Assembly (NCBI GenBank): GCA_029259775.1
Contig: JAJDEN010000056.1
Coordinates: 62,001 to 126,000, forward strand
Reading direction: 5' to 3'
DNA from: Planctomycetota bacterium
GTDB taxonomy: Bacteria > Planctomycetota > PLA2 > JAEUHO01
DNA length: 64,000 bases
In this document: in pieces, positions 43,071 to 50,818 of the stretch
Layout of the letters: every line of letters begins with the position of its first letter
How positions within the stretch are numbered: the stretch's first letter is position 1
Notes under the pieces: generated by a model
What the model was told of the DNA's origin: nothing
What the model saw: the letters and a program-made list of their open reading frames with translations, nothing else
Databases searched by the model: none
Made by a program: the position numbers and the translations under genes

Positions 43071-43136
43071 GGCGGTCGTCTCCGGTACCATTCGTCCACG
43101 GAAGAAGGTGGACAAACCCTAGGTTCAACCGCTACC

Positions 43137-43158
43137 TGTTCAAGTTAATACATAGACA
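43137..43158 (-). promoter_or_regulatory. operator-like site B (proposed CarH site, divergent promoter)
   Basis: Read on the minus strand: TGTCTA, ten bases (TGTATTAACT), TGAACA. It lies between the CarH start (43174) and the SRPBCC-TIGR01777 start (43070), so one site could control both directions and give autorepression. A separate 6-bp inverted repeat GTCCAC/GTGGAC (43094-43099, 43108-43113) is also present nearby. Confidence 0.65.
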
Positions 43159-43173
43159 CACACGCGAGCCGCC

Positions 43174-44115
43174 ATGCACGCGTGGGACCTGCGCCGTCCC
43201 GTTCGGAACCACCTGACGATGAGCACGACCGACGCACGACTCCATTCCATCGGCGACGTGGCCGAGGCCACGGGGATCACGCCCGAGACGCTGCGTGTCT
43301 GGGAGCGACGCTACGGCAACCCCGTCGCCCTGCGGCTGCCGAGCGGCCACCGCCGCTACTCGGAGGAGCAGGTCACGTGGCTCCGGCGCGTTGCCGAAGC
43401 GCTGGCGCACGGCCACCGTCCCAACAAGGTCTTGAAGCTCGACAAGCCGGCGCTCGACGCCTTGCTCGGGCAGACCGGAGGCGAGCCACCGACGGATGCG
43501 GCGATCCAGAAGCTGCTCTCTTGGACGGCCGAGTTCCGCGGCCTGCAGATCCGCTCCGCACTTGAAGCCTGGTGGACACCCGAGGATGTCGTCGGCTTCT
43601 TGACGAACCGCACGACGCCCTTCTTGCGCGGCATCGGGCGTGCCTGGGCGGACGGCACGATCGACGTCCGCCATGAGCACTTCGCGTCGGAGATCGTCCA
43701 GGACGCGCTGCGACGATTGCGCGCCGGCTACAGCCGCCCGAGCGACCGGGGTGGGGTGGTCCTCGCCACCTTGCCCGGTGAGTTGCACGAACTCGGGTTG
43801 CAGATGGCCGCGTTGGTCTGCGCCTCGATGAGCTTCCCCCACCACGTGCTGGGCATCGACAGTCCCGTGGACGAGATCCGATCGGCCGTGGACGAGCTCG
43901 ACGCGACGGTCGTCGGCATCAGCGTTTCGCTGAGCTCGGGCGGCGTCGAGACGGATCGCACGCTTGCCGCCTTGCGGCGCGAGTTGCCGGAGAGCGTGCG
44001 CATCGTGGTCGGCGGCGCCGGTGCTCGCCGCGCCCGACGCGGCCCGCGCGGCATCGAGTACGTCGACGACCTCGAGCAATGGGCCGAGCTGCTGCGCGAC
44101 GCGTGCCCCGCGTAG
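43174..44115 (+). CDS. carH: CarH/LitR-type MerR regulator, B12-dependent photoreceptor
   Basis: A 313-residue repressor. The MerR-type helix-turn-helix (about 30-95: IGDVAEATGITPETLRVWERRYG) is followed by a cobalamin-cap domain and a B12-binding Rossmann domain. The CarH-specific Wx9EH cap signature is present (W158 to EH about 168, in WADGTIDVRHEH), as is the cobalt-ligand motif ExHxxG (E203, H205 in GELHELG). In CarH, adenosylcobalamin drives DNA-bound tetramers in the dark and green/UV light breaks them, lifting repression. Start: ATG 43174, with ATG 43219 an alternative that removes a poor leader. The classic photolyase and carotenoid targets are not in the window. Confidence 0.92.
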   Translation: MHAWDLRRPVRNHLTMSTTDARLHSIGDVAEATGITPETLRVWERRYGNPVALRLPSGHRRYSEEQVTWLRRVAEALAHGHRPNKVLKLDKPALDALLGQTGGEPPTDAAIQKLLSWTAEFRGLQIRSALEAWWTPEDVVGFLTNRTTPFLRGIGRAWADGTIDVRHEHFASEIVQDALRRLRAGYSRPSDRGGVVLATLPGELHELGLQMAALVCASMSFPHHVLGIDSPVDEIRSAVDELDATVVGISVSLSSGGVETDRTLAALRRELPESVRIVVGGAGARRARRGPRGIEYVDDLEQWAELLRDACPA

Positions 44116-44179
44116 CGCGTGCCCAGCCCGAGTGCGGGCCCCGCTCCATCAACCTTCCATCCTCCCCAAATGAAAAGTG

Positions 44180-44206
44180 GCGGCGACCGCTGAGCGGTCG
44201 CCGCCG
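44180..44206 (-). terminator. Rho-independent terminator (best read on the minus strand)
   Basis: A 12-bp perfect stem (GGCGGCGACCGC) with a 3-nt loop. On the minus strand it is followed by ACTTTTCATTT, so it ends the double-FAS1 gene about 100 bp past its stop. The plus-strand side, after carH, lacks a T-tract but the stem may still slow polymerase. Confidence 0.75.
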
Positions 44207-44302
44207 GTGTGTGATCGTCGCTTGGTCGAAAACACCGCGAACGCCGCGGCCCTGCCGTCTCCGTCCGCGCTCTTGATCACACGAACTTGATGGGCTCGAG
44301 CA

Positions 44303-45256
44303 CTAGGGCTGCTTGGGTGTGATGACCGTGTCGATCACGTGGATGACGCCGTTGCCGGCGAGCACGTCAGCGGACGTGACCTTGGCACCATTGATCGAGA
44401 CACTTCCGTCGCGGCCCTTGGTCACCAGGACCGTGCGGCCCTCGACCGTCTTCACCTCGACCGTGCCGACCTTGAGGTCCTTGCTCAGGACGCGGCCAGA
44501 GATCACGTGGTAGGTGAGGATGCTGGTAAGCAACGCCTTGTTCTTGACCAGGCTGCCGACGGTGCCCTTGGGGAGCTTGGCGAACGCGGCATCAGCCGGG
44601 GCGAAGACCGTGAACGGGCCCTTGCCCTTGAGCGTCGCGACGAGGCCGGCAGCCTTGACGGCCGTGACGAGCGTCTTGAACGAACCGGCCTTGGCCGCGG
44701 TGTCGACGATGTCCTTGCGGGGGAGAATGACACGGTCGATCACGTGGATGATGCCGTTGCTGGCCTGGATGTCGGTCTTGACGACGTTGGCGTCGTCGAT
44801 CATGACCTTGCCGTCAGCGACGACCACGCGCGCGGCCGAGCCGTTGACCGTCGGAGCCCAGTCGAGGCCAACCACCTTCGAGGCAGGGACCTTCCCGGCG
44901 ACGACGTGGTAGGTCAGGATCTTGGTCAGCGCGACCTTGTCCTTGAGCAGCGCAGCGACCGTGCCCTCGGGCAGGGCAGCGAAGGCGGCGTCCGTCGGCG
45001 CGAAGACCGTGAACGGGCCCTTGCCCTTGAGTGTCTGGATGAGATCGGCGGCTTGCAGGGCCTTGGCGAGGGTCTTGAAGGAGCCGGCACCGACCGCGGT
45101 GTCGACGATGTCTTTCGAGGCCGTGGTCATGCCGGCGGAGGTAGAGGGGCAGCCGCCGCAGGACGGCGTCGCAGGGATTTCATCAGCCTGCGAGGGGGAA
45201 ACGAAGCCCAGGGCAGCGACGGCCGCCAGGGCAAGGATCAGGAGGAAGTGCTTCAC
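44303..45256 (-). CDS. secreted double-fasciclin (FAS1x2) protein
   Basis: A 317-residue exported protein: signal peptide (about 1-24, QADE), a short Cys-containing segment (CGGC), then two FAS1 domains (about 48-180 and 182-315), each with a FTVFAP core and the VIHVID end. FAS1 proteins act in adhesion or at the surface. GTG 45256 has GGAG seven bases upstream; a longer start would hide the signal peptide. Operator-like site C lies about 90 bp upstream, so joint control with the FAS1-SOUL gene is likely. A terminator follows. Confidence 0.9.
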   Translation of the reverse strand: MKHFLLILALAAVAALGFVSPSQADEIPATPSCGGCPSTSAGMTTASKDIVDTAVGAGSFKTLAKALQAADLIQTLKGKGPFTVFAPTDAAFAALPEGTVAALLKDKVALTKILTYHVVAGKVPASKVVGLDWAPTVNGSAARVVVADGKVMIDDANVVKTDIQASNGIIHVIDRVILPRKDIVDTAAKAGSFKTLVTAVKAAGLVATLKGKGPFTVFAPADAAFAKLPKGTVGSLVKNKALLTSILTYHVISGRVLSKDLKVGTVEVKTVEGRTVLVTKGRDGSVSINGAKVTSADVLAGNGVIHVIDTVITPKQP

Positions 45257-45577
45257 GGGAGGACTCCGGGGAGGGTGTCGCGAGGCCACTGCCTCACTGG
45301 GTTGGCTCGTCTGATGCGCGGGATCCTGCTCGGGTTACGCACTTATGTCTAATTATTTTTCTAGACACTATAGGGATTCCCGACGAGCGTCTCCGTGGGG
45401 CAGGCGTCCGAGCATCTTTCTGGCCGATCCCCCTGCACCCCCATGCAGCGGCCACCTCGGGCGCCCCCCCACTTCCTACTTCCCCGCCCAGGGCCTCCCT
45501 CTGGGGGCGACAGTGGGCGGCGCGACTTGCTACGGTCCCGGGGCGGCACGGACGTGGAGGTAGCGACGCGGAACGCG
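45257..45577. other. 320-bp intergenic region with operator site C
   Basis: Holds the double-FAS1 promoter and operator-like site C at 45346-45367. The remaining 200 bp to 45577 are GC-rich with no supported gene; the frame leading into the small lipoprotein is proline/arginine-rich shadow. Confidence 0.5.
45346..45367 (-). promoter_or_regulatory. operator-like site C (proposed CarH site)
   Basis: Perfectly palindromic hexamers TGTCTA and TAGACA around ten AT-rich bases (same on either strand in outline). It lies about 90 bp upstream of the double-FAS1 GTG, within an AT-rich patch that should also hold the promoter. Same 6-10-6 architecture as sites A and B. Confidence 0.6.
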
Positions 45578-45724
45578 ATGTTGGGCAGCTTGGCGGGATT
45601 CCTCATGGGCGCGGCCGTGCTCGCGGCGTGCGGCGGCGGCAGCGCGCGTCCGGCCTCCGGCATGGGCGACACGGTCAGCGGCGGCTCGATCGCCAGCGGC
45701 TCCCCGACCGTGCTCCTCCCCTAG
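45578..45724 (+). CDS. small glycine/serine-rich lipoprotein
   Basis: A 48-residue frame starting MLGSLAGFLMGAAVLAACGGG: a short signal peptide and a convincing lipobox (LAAC), then a short low-complexity mature part. The ribosome-binding site is weak (GGAGG 20 bases upstream). It could be a real small lipoprotein or chance; the lipobox is the only support. Confidence 0.45.
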   Translation: MLGSLAGFLMGAAVLAACGGGSARPASGMGDTVSGGSIASGSPTVLLP

Positions 45725-45732
45725 CCCCACGC

Positions 45733-46569
45733 CTAGGTGTCGGCGTCACGTCCGCGCAGGTAGATGAGCCAGTAGATGGCCCCGACCATGCCGGACCCAC
45801 CGAGGATATTGCCCAGGGTCACCGGCAGCAGGTTCGAGGCGAAGAAACGACCCCACGACAGACCTTCCACCGTGATGTCCATGTCGCCGGCGATCAGGAT
45901 GCCCGACGGCACGAAGTACATGTTCGCGACGCTGTGCTCGAAGCCGGCCGCGACGAAGGCCGTGATCGGGAACACGATGGCCAGCACCTTGTCGGTGGTC
46001 GAACGTGCCGAGAAGCAGAGCCACACGGCCAGACACACGAGCGCATTGCCCATGGCCCCGAGTGCCACGGCTTGCACGAACTCGAGCTCGCACTTGTGCG
46101 CCGCGATGGCGATGGCATGGCGACCGACGTCGCCGCCCGCGAACTCGTGTTGCCGCGTGAGCAGCATGATCCCGACGGTCGCCAGCGCGCCTGTGAAGTT
46201 GCCCAGGTAAACGACGATCCAGTTGCGCAGCAGGGCTCCGGTTCCGATCTTGCGACCAGCCCACGCCATCACGATCAGGTTGTTGCCTGTGAAGAGCTCC
46301 GCGCCGGCGACCACGACGAGGATGAGCCCCAGCGAGAAGACGAAGCCCCCCAGCAGTCGCGCCAGCCCCCAGCTCATCGTGCCGGCCGCGCCTGTGGTCA
46401 CGGTGGTGGCGAAGACCGCCCCGAGTGCGATGAACGCTCCGGCCAGGACGGCGAGCAGGAACAACGGCAACAACGGCAGCCGCACCTTCGCCACCCCCAG
46501 CGCCTCGGCCTTCGCGGCCATGGCGGGCGGGAGCAGGGCATCGGACGGACTGGGTGTGGATTCGGCCAT
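45733..46569 (-). CDS. formate/nitrite transporter (FNT) family channel
   Basis: A 278-residue six-TM membrane channel. FNT signatures are present: GAELFTGNN, NWIVVYLGNF and GFEHSVANMY, matching the central-histidine loop that gates small monovalent anions such as formate, nitrite or hydrosulfide. The N-terminal 30 residues are cytosolic. The gene is monocistronic; its substrate cannot be chosen from context. Confidence 0.92.
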   Translation of the reverse strand: MAESTPSPSDALLPPAMAAKAEALGVAKVRLPLLPLFLLAVLAGAFIALGAVFATTVTTGAAGTMSWGLARLLGGFVFSLGLILVVVAGAELFTGNNLIVMAWAGRKIGTGALLRNWIVVYLGNFTGALATVGIMLLTRQHEFAGGDVGRHAIAIAAHKCELEFVQAVALGAMGNALVCLAVWLCFSARSTTDKVLAIVFPITAFVAAGFEHSVANMYFVPSGILIAGDMDITVEGLSWGRFFASNLLPVTLGNILGGSGMVGAIYWLIYLRGRDADT

Positions 46570-46682
46570 GGTCGGGACCTCCGAGCAACCTGGACGAAGC
46601 GTGCGTCCTCACCGGTACAACGTCCGACCCCCGCACGCACGTCCGTGAAAGATCCTAGCCGCCATGCCAACTACCGCGGTGC

Positions 46683-47135
46683 CTAGGACGCGGCGTCGTC
46701 GCTGGGCACGCGCGCGAGGACGGGCGGCGGGCGCGTCGGCATGCGCACGAGCCAGGTGGTCACCACGACGCAGAGGGTGACCAGCGCGGCACGCCAGGGC
46801 CACGGCGTGACGACGAATACGATCGTCGCGGTGAACGACGCGAGCGTGAACAGGATGGCAAGCGCCTTGGCCCGCGGCGGCAGGTAGCGCCCCTCTTCGC
46901 CGCTGCGGCAGATCGGACCGAAGAAGCGGTTCGCGCGCAGCCACCGGTGCGCCGGCGGCCACGCCTTCGCAAAGCATCCCGCAGCCAGCAGCACGAAGGG
47001 CGTCGTCGGGAGCATCGGAAGGATGACGCCCAGCATCCCGAGCAGGAGCGAGGCGCTGCCGACGAACACGAGCAGGGCGCGCGTCGCCAGGGAGGCGCGC
47101 GGCGGGTCGTCGGGGCGAGGCGCGGTCGAGCTCAT
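46683..47135 (-). CDS. YbaN (DUF454) family inner-membrane protein
   Basis: A 150-residue protein with the YbaN/DUF454 signature ILPMLPTTPFVLLAAGCFAK and RWLRANRFFGP, plus two or three TM helices. Function of the family is unknown; YbaN genes are widespread in proteobacteria. It follows tspO by 11 bp on the same strand, so they are probably co-transcribed. Confidence 0.85.
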   Translation of the reverse strand: MSSTAPRPDDPPRASLATRALLVFVGSASLLLGMLGVILPMLPTTPFVLLAAGCFAKAWPPAHRWLRANRFFGPICRSGEEGRYLPPRAKALAILFTLASFTATIVFVVTPWPWRAALVTLCVVVTTWLVRMPTRPPPVLARVPSDDAAS

Positions 47136-47146
47136 GGGCGAGGGAC

Positions 47147-47629
47147 TCAGTTGAGGTTCACGATGGCCGCGTTCAGGATCGAGGCAAAGGTGACCCACGC
47201 AAGGTAGGGCGCCAGCATCCAGCCAGCGGGGCGATCGATGCGTACGAATGCCACAAGCGTCGCGAGGACGGCGGCCGACAGCAGCAGGAGCACCACGAGC
47301 GCGAGCGTGATCGCGTGCGCGCCGAAGAAGATGGGCGACCAGGCAGCGTTGAGAGCCAACTGGATGCCGAAGAGAACCACCGCGAGATGAACGCCAGGGG
47401 AGTCTCGGCCACGCCGCCACACGCGCCATGCCGCGATGCCCATGAGGGTGTAGAGCAGGGTCCATACCGGCCCGAACACCCAGCCCGGCGGCTGGAACGA
47501 CGGCTTGGCCAGGGTCTGGTACCAGGGCGAGCTGCCCGTCGTGGTCGTGAGCGCGCCCACGACCCCGGCCACTTGGCAGGCCACCACGAACAGGATGGCT
47601 CCACGCCAGGTACGCATCGGAGGCTCCAT
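47147..47629 (-). CDS. tspO: TspO/MBR tryptophan-rich sensory protein
   Basis: A 160-residue five-TM protein of TspO family length. Family features: PSFQPPGWVFGPVWTLLYTLMGIAAW and LNAAWSPIFFG, rich in tryptophan. TspO binds porphyrins and, in some bacteria, restrains light- and oxygen-dependent gene expression. First gene of an operon with ybaN-like. Its position 3.5 kb from CarH and near a SOUL protein is suggestive but no operator-like site was seen before it. Confidence 0.93.
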   Translation of the reverse strand: MEPPMRTWRGAILFVVACQVAGVVGALTTTTGSSPWYQTLAKPSFQPPGWVFGPVWTLLYTLMGIAAWRVWRRGRDSPGVHLAVVLFGIQLALNAAWSPIFFGAHAITLALVVLLLLSAAVLATLVAFVRIDRPAGWMLAPYLAWVTFASILNAAIVNLN

Positions 47630-47715
47630 CGCCAGGTCGTGCCACGAGGGTACAGCCCCCGGCGCGGCGGTAGGCTTCCGCCTGCCTGCCGTTCACGGAT
47701 CGGAGTCGTCACCCC

Positions 47716-48756
47716 ATGGATCCCGTCACGCAAGGCGTACTCGGTGCGGCCGCCGCCCAGGCGGTCCTCGGACCGCGCGGAGGGCACCGCGTGTGGATCG
47801 CCGGCCTGGCCGGGGGCCTGCTGCCCGACCTCGACGTCCTGCTCGAGCCGCTCGCCGACCCGGCGTTGCCCTGGGAGCTGCACAGGCACTTCACCCACGC
47901 CTACGTCATGGCGCCGGTGCTGGGTCTGCTGGCGGGCCTCGCGCTCCTGGTGCTGCCGGGCTTCCGAGCCCGACGCAGGCTGGTCCTTGGGGCCGCCGTC
48001 GTGGGCGCACTCACGCATGCGCCGCTCGACCTGTGCACGAGCTACGGCACCAAGGTGTACTGGCCGTTCTCGCCCGAGAACGCGACGCTCGACCTCTTCC
48101 CGATCATCGATCCCGTCGTCACGATTTTCCTACTGACCTGCGTGATGCTCGCGGGCTTCCGTCGGACACGCACGCCGGCGCTCGTCGCCGTCGCCTTCCT
48201 CACGCTCTATGTCGGGGCGGCGCTCTACCAGCGGGGCGCCGCGCTCGAGGCGCAGGCTGCGCTCGCGCGCAGCCGGGGCCACACGCCGGTCCGCGCGCGC
48301 GTCATGCCCGCGCCGGCCAGCCTGCTCGTCTGGCGCTCGCTCTACGAAGTCGATGGCCGCATGGTCGCCGACGTGCTTCGGCCGTCGCCGTTCGGCGCCA
48401 CGAAGATGGTCGAGGGCGGCAGCGTGCCGCTGCTGCGGTCGGCCGATCTACCGACCGGGACGCGCGACGACGCGCGGGTCCGCGACGTGTTCCGGCGCTT
48501 CGCGGCGTTCGCGGATCATTGGACGGCCTGGCTGCCTGGTCGTACGGACGCGATCGGCGACATGCGCTTCAGCATCGACGCCGGCTTCCGCCCCCCCTGG
48601 TCCCTCACGCTGGGGCAGTCCCCGGATGACCCGGCCATCGCGTGGACGTCGCCGAGCTTCGAGAGCCGCGACACGCAAGGGCTGCTGGAGGTGATCCTGG
48701 GCACATCCGAGGATCTCCGGCCGCTGCCCGCGTCGAAGCCGTCCGATGCCCCGTAG
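47716..48756 (+). CDS. YdjM-like membrane-bound metal-dependent hydrolase (DUF457)
   Basis: A 346-residue protein whose first 200 residues match the YdjM/DUF457 family: DPVTQGVLGAAAAQA, GLLPDLDVL, HRHFTHAY and THAPLDLCTSYGTK, with four or five TM helices and His/Asp residues that could bind metal. The remaining 150 residues look like a periplasmic domain. The ATG of the SelU-like selenoprotein follows at 25 bp on the same strand, so they are likely an operon. Confidence 0.82.
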   Translation: MDPVTQGVLGAAAAQAVLGPRGGHRVWIAGLAGGLLPDLDVLLEPLADPALPWELHRHFTHAYVMAPVLGLLAGLALLVLPGFRARRRLVLGAAVVGALTHAPLDLCTSYGTKVYWPFSPENATLDLFPIIDPVVTIFLLTCVMLAGFRRTRTPALVAVAFLTLYVGAALYQRGAALEAQAALARSRGHTPVRARVMPAPASLLVWRSLYEVDGRMVADVLRPSPFGATKMVEGGSVPLLRSADLPTGTRDDARVRDVFRRFAAFADHWTAWLPGRTDAIGDMRFSIDAGFRPPWSLTLGQSPDDPAIAWTSPSFESRDTQGLLEVILGTSEDLRPLPASKPSDAP

Positions 48757-48781
48757 AGTCGACCCCCGAACGGAGTCCCCG

Positions 48782-49354
48782 ATGCCTCAAGCCGACGACC
48801 GATCCGTCACGACCGAGATCCTGGAGCGGGCGGTTCAAGGCCGGCACCTACGCGCGGGACCCCTCGCGGCCCAGCTGGGGCCTGAGCCGATGCTGCTGGT
48901 CTTCCTGCGCCATTTCGGGTGACCGTTCTGTCGGGAGATCGTCTCCGATCTCAAGACGGCCCGTGCGGCCGACCATCCCTTCCCGCGCGTCGTGTTCGTA
49001 CACCAAGGCACGGTGGAGCAGGGCGCCTCGTTCTTCGAAGGGCGCTGGGAGTCGGTCCCGGCCATCGCCGATCCGGAACACGCTCTCTACGACGCCTTCG
49101 GCGTGCTGCGCGGCTCATTCGGCCAGGTGCTCGGCGCACGCCCCATGGTGCGCGGCGTTCGTACGGCGCTGCGCGGTCACTTCATGGGCAAGCCCGTTGG
49201 TGATATCTGGCGCATGCCAGGCGCCTTCCTGATCCACGACGGCGCGATCGTGTGGTCGAACGAACCCGCGCACGCGGGCGACCACCCCGACCTCGATACG
49301 ATCCGCGCGCTCTTCGTCGGCCTGACAGCCGGGCACGCGTCGACCTCCGCGTAG
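48782..49354 (+). CDS. SelU-like peroxiredoxin (AhpC-TSA_2), selenoprotein (Sec at residue 47)
   Basis: Reading the in-frame TGA at 48920-48922 as Sec gives a 190-residue protein with LVFLRHFGUPFCREIV at the active site. AhpC-TSA_2/PRXL2 (SelU) proteins have FLRHFGCxxCRE here, so U replaces the first active cysteine (UxxC). The thioredoxin-fold rest is intact (GSFGQVLGARP, KPVGDIWRMPGAFLI). A SECIS-like hairpin follows at 18 nt. GGAG six bases before ATG 48782 supports the start. Conventional calling would start at 48992 and lose the active site. Likely a cytosolic thiol peroxidase. Confidence 0.88.
48935..48952 (+). promoter_or_regulatory. bacterial SECIS-like hairpin of the SelU-like gene
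   Basis: Stem GAGATC/GATCTC (6 bp) around a six-base loop GTCTCC. The loop starts 18 nucleotides after the TGA and begins with GU, as in SelB-binding SECIS loops. Confidence 0.72.
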
Positions 49355-49454
49355 GCGCGCTTCCGTGCGGGCCACGTGACGAGCGCGGCCCGCCGCGCCT
49401 GCTCACGGATTCGATTTGCTCGACCCGGAATCGCCGGACATGACATCCTCTGGC

Positions 49455-49478
49455 GGCGGCAGGGGCCCACCTGCCGCC
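49455..49478. other. 9-bp hairpin upstream of the MBOAT-like gene
   Basis: Inverted repeat GGCGGCAGG/CCTGCCGCC with a 6-nt loop, 26 bp before GTG 49504. No T-tract follows in either direction, so it may be a weak terminator or a leader structure. Confidence 0.35.
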
Positions 49479-49503
49479 TGCGCCAAGCGTCTTCGGAGCT
49501 TCC

Positions 49504-50457
49504 GTGCCCAGCGACCCCCTCCTCGCCTCCCTGAGCGTCTGGCTCGCCGTGCACCTGCTCGCGGGGAGCATGTGGAGCACGCTGCGCCTCGGGCGCAGGG
49601 CACGGGCGGCGGTCCTCCTTCCCGTAGGTCTCGCCTGCTTCTTCGCGCCGCTCCTCCTCGCGCGCGATCCGCTCGGACCCTTCATGCTCTGCGGGATCAC
49701 GTGCCCGGTCATGGTCCTCAAGCTGCGCGATCTGCATGTCGGCGCCGCGTGGTGGCGCGAGCAGCGAGCGCGGCTTTGGTGGGCCTACCTCCCCCTGCCG
49801 TTCGTCCTCGTGGTCCGGCGGCACCTGCGGGAACCGCAGCGCCCGCGCCACCACAGCCTGCGGCTGCTGACCCGTGGGCTGCTGGAGATGGCGCTCGGCT
49901 ACTGGATGCTCGATCGCGCACACGCCTGGGACATCGGCGCGACGTCGTTCTGGCTCGATCAGGTGGTGAAGATCCTCGCCCTCTACGCGCTCATGTTCGA
50001 CGGCGGGCTCGTCGTCGTGACGGCCCTGCTTCGGTTGACGGGCATCCACGTGATGGACCTCAGTCGGCACCCGATCGTCGCGCGTACGCCCGCGGACTTC
50101 TGGCGGCGCTACAACCGCGTCGGCGGGCGCTTCCTCTACGAGAACGTGTTCGTGCCATCGGGCGGCGTGAATGCGCCGGTGCGCGGGACCCTGCTCGTGT
50201 TCGCCGTCAACGGAATCCTGCACGAGGGCCTGGCGTTCCTGTTCATCGGCGAGGTGCTCGGCTACCAGCTGCTCTACTTCGCCATCCACGCGCTCGCCGT
50301 CGCGCTGACGTTTCGCCTCCGGCTCCGCCGACGGCACGCCTGGATCGGCATCGCGTGCACCTTCTCCCTGGTCATGCTCACGAGCGCGATCTTCTTCGCG
50401 AGCGTCGAGGCGATCAGCCCCGGCTCGTTCTACGCCCACGGCACGCTCTTCGACTGA
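49504..50457 (+). CDS. MBOAT-like membrane acyltransferase
   Basis: A 317-residue polytopic protein with about eight TM helices. The segment RTPADFWRRYNRVGGRFLYE followed by VNGILHEG matches the conserved FWRRW and NxxxHE/H core of MBOAT and wax-ester-synthase-like O-acyltransferases (catalytic His in LHEG). The acyl acceptor is unknown. The start is GTG 49504. It ends 8 bp before the convergent GNAT gene. Confidence 0.75.
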   Translation: MPSDPLLASLSVWLAVHLLAGSMWSTLRLGRRARAAVLLPVGLACFFAPLLLARDPLGPFMLCGITCPVMVLKLRDLHVGAAWWREQRARLWWAYLPLPFVLVVRRHLREPQRPRHHSLRLLTRGLLEMALGYWMLDRAHAWDIGATSFWLDQVVKILALYALMFDGGLVVVTALLRLTGIHVMDLSRHPIVARTPADFWRRYNRVGGRFLYENVFVPSGGVNAPVRGTLLVFAVNGILHEGLAFLFIGEVLGYQLLYFAIHALAVALTFRLRLRRRHAWIGIACTFSLVMLTSAIFFASVEAISPGSFYAHGTLFD

Positions 50458-50465
50458 CCGCGCGG

Positions 50466-50741
50466 CTAGCCGGCGCGCAGGTCCTCGTACTCGGGGTGGC
50501 GGTCGATCCAGCCCGCGACGTACCAGCAGCTCGGAATCACGCGCCAGCCCAGCTCGCGCGCATGATCGAGCGCGGCGCGCGTCAGGCGGCTCGCCAAGCC
50601 CTGCCCACGCAGCGCTTGGGGTGTGAACGTGGAGGTGGCGTCCATCGTCCGCCCATCACGCATCGCGTAGACCAGATAGGCCTCGTGCCCGTCCGCCTCG
50701 AGGCTGAACTTGCGCCCGGTCTCGTCGTGGGTGATGTCCAT
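50466..50741 (-). CDS. GNAT-like N-acetyltransferase (YidJ/Gcn5-related small type)
   Basis: A 91-residue protein with the small GNAT_like fold: FSLEADGHEAYLVYAM, then the CoA-binding stretch RGQGLASRLTRAALDHARE and the ending RHPEYEDLRAG, diagnostic of this subfamily (YidJ, human NAT14-like). GGAGG six bases before ATG 50741. The acceptor is not known. Confidence 0.88.
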   Translation of the reverse strand: MDITHDETGRKFSLEADGHEAYLVYAMRDGRTMDATSTFTPQALRGQGLASRLTRAALDHARELGWRVIPSCWYVAGWIDRHPEYEDLRAG

Positions 50742-50818
50742 GGCGTGTCCTCCGGCGGCCCACACTACCGAGCCCGCCCGGACTGCGTGTGTCCCGTCCG
50801 GTCCGGTAGAGTCCGGCC

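Noticed and set aside
43094..43113. GTCCAC/GTGGAC inverted repeat as a separate operator
   Set aside because: Short (6 bp), not repeated at the other two promoters; mentioned with site B but not called.
45395..45577. Upstream part of the small lipoprotein frame
   Set aside because: Pro/Arg-rich, no start signal; the protein-like part begins at 45578.
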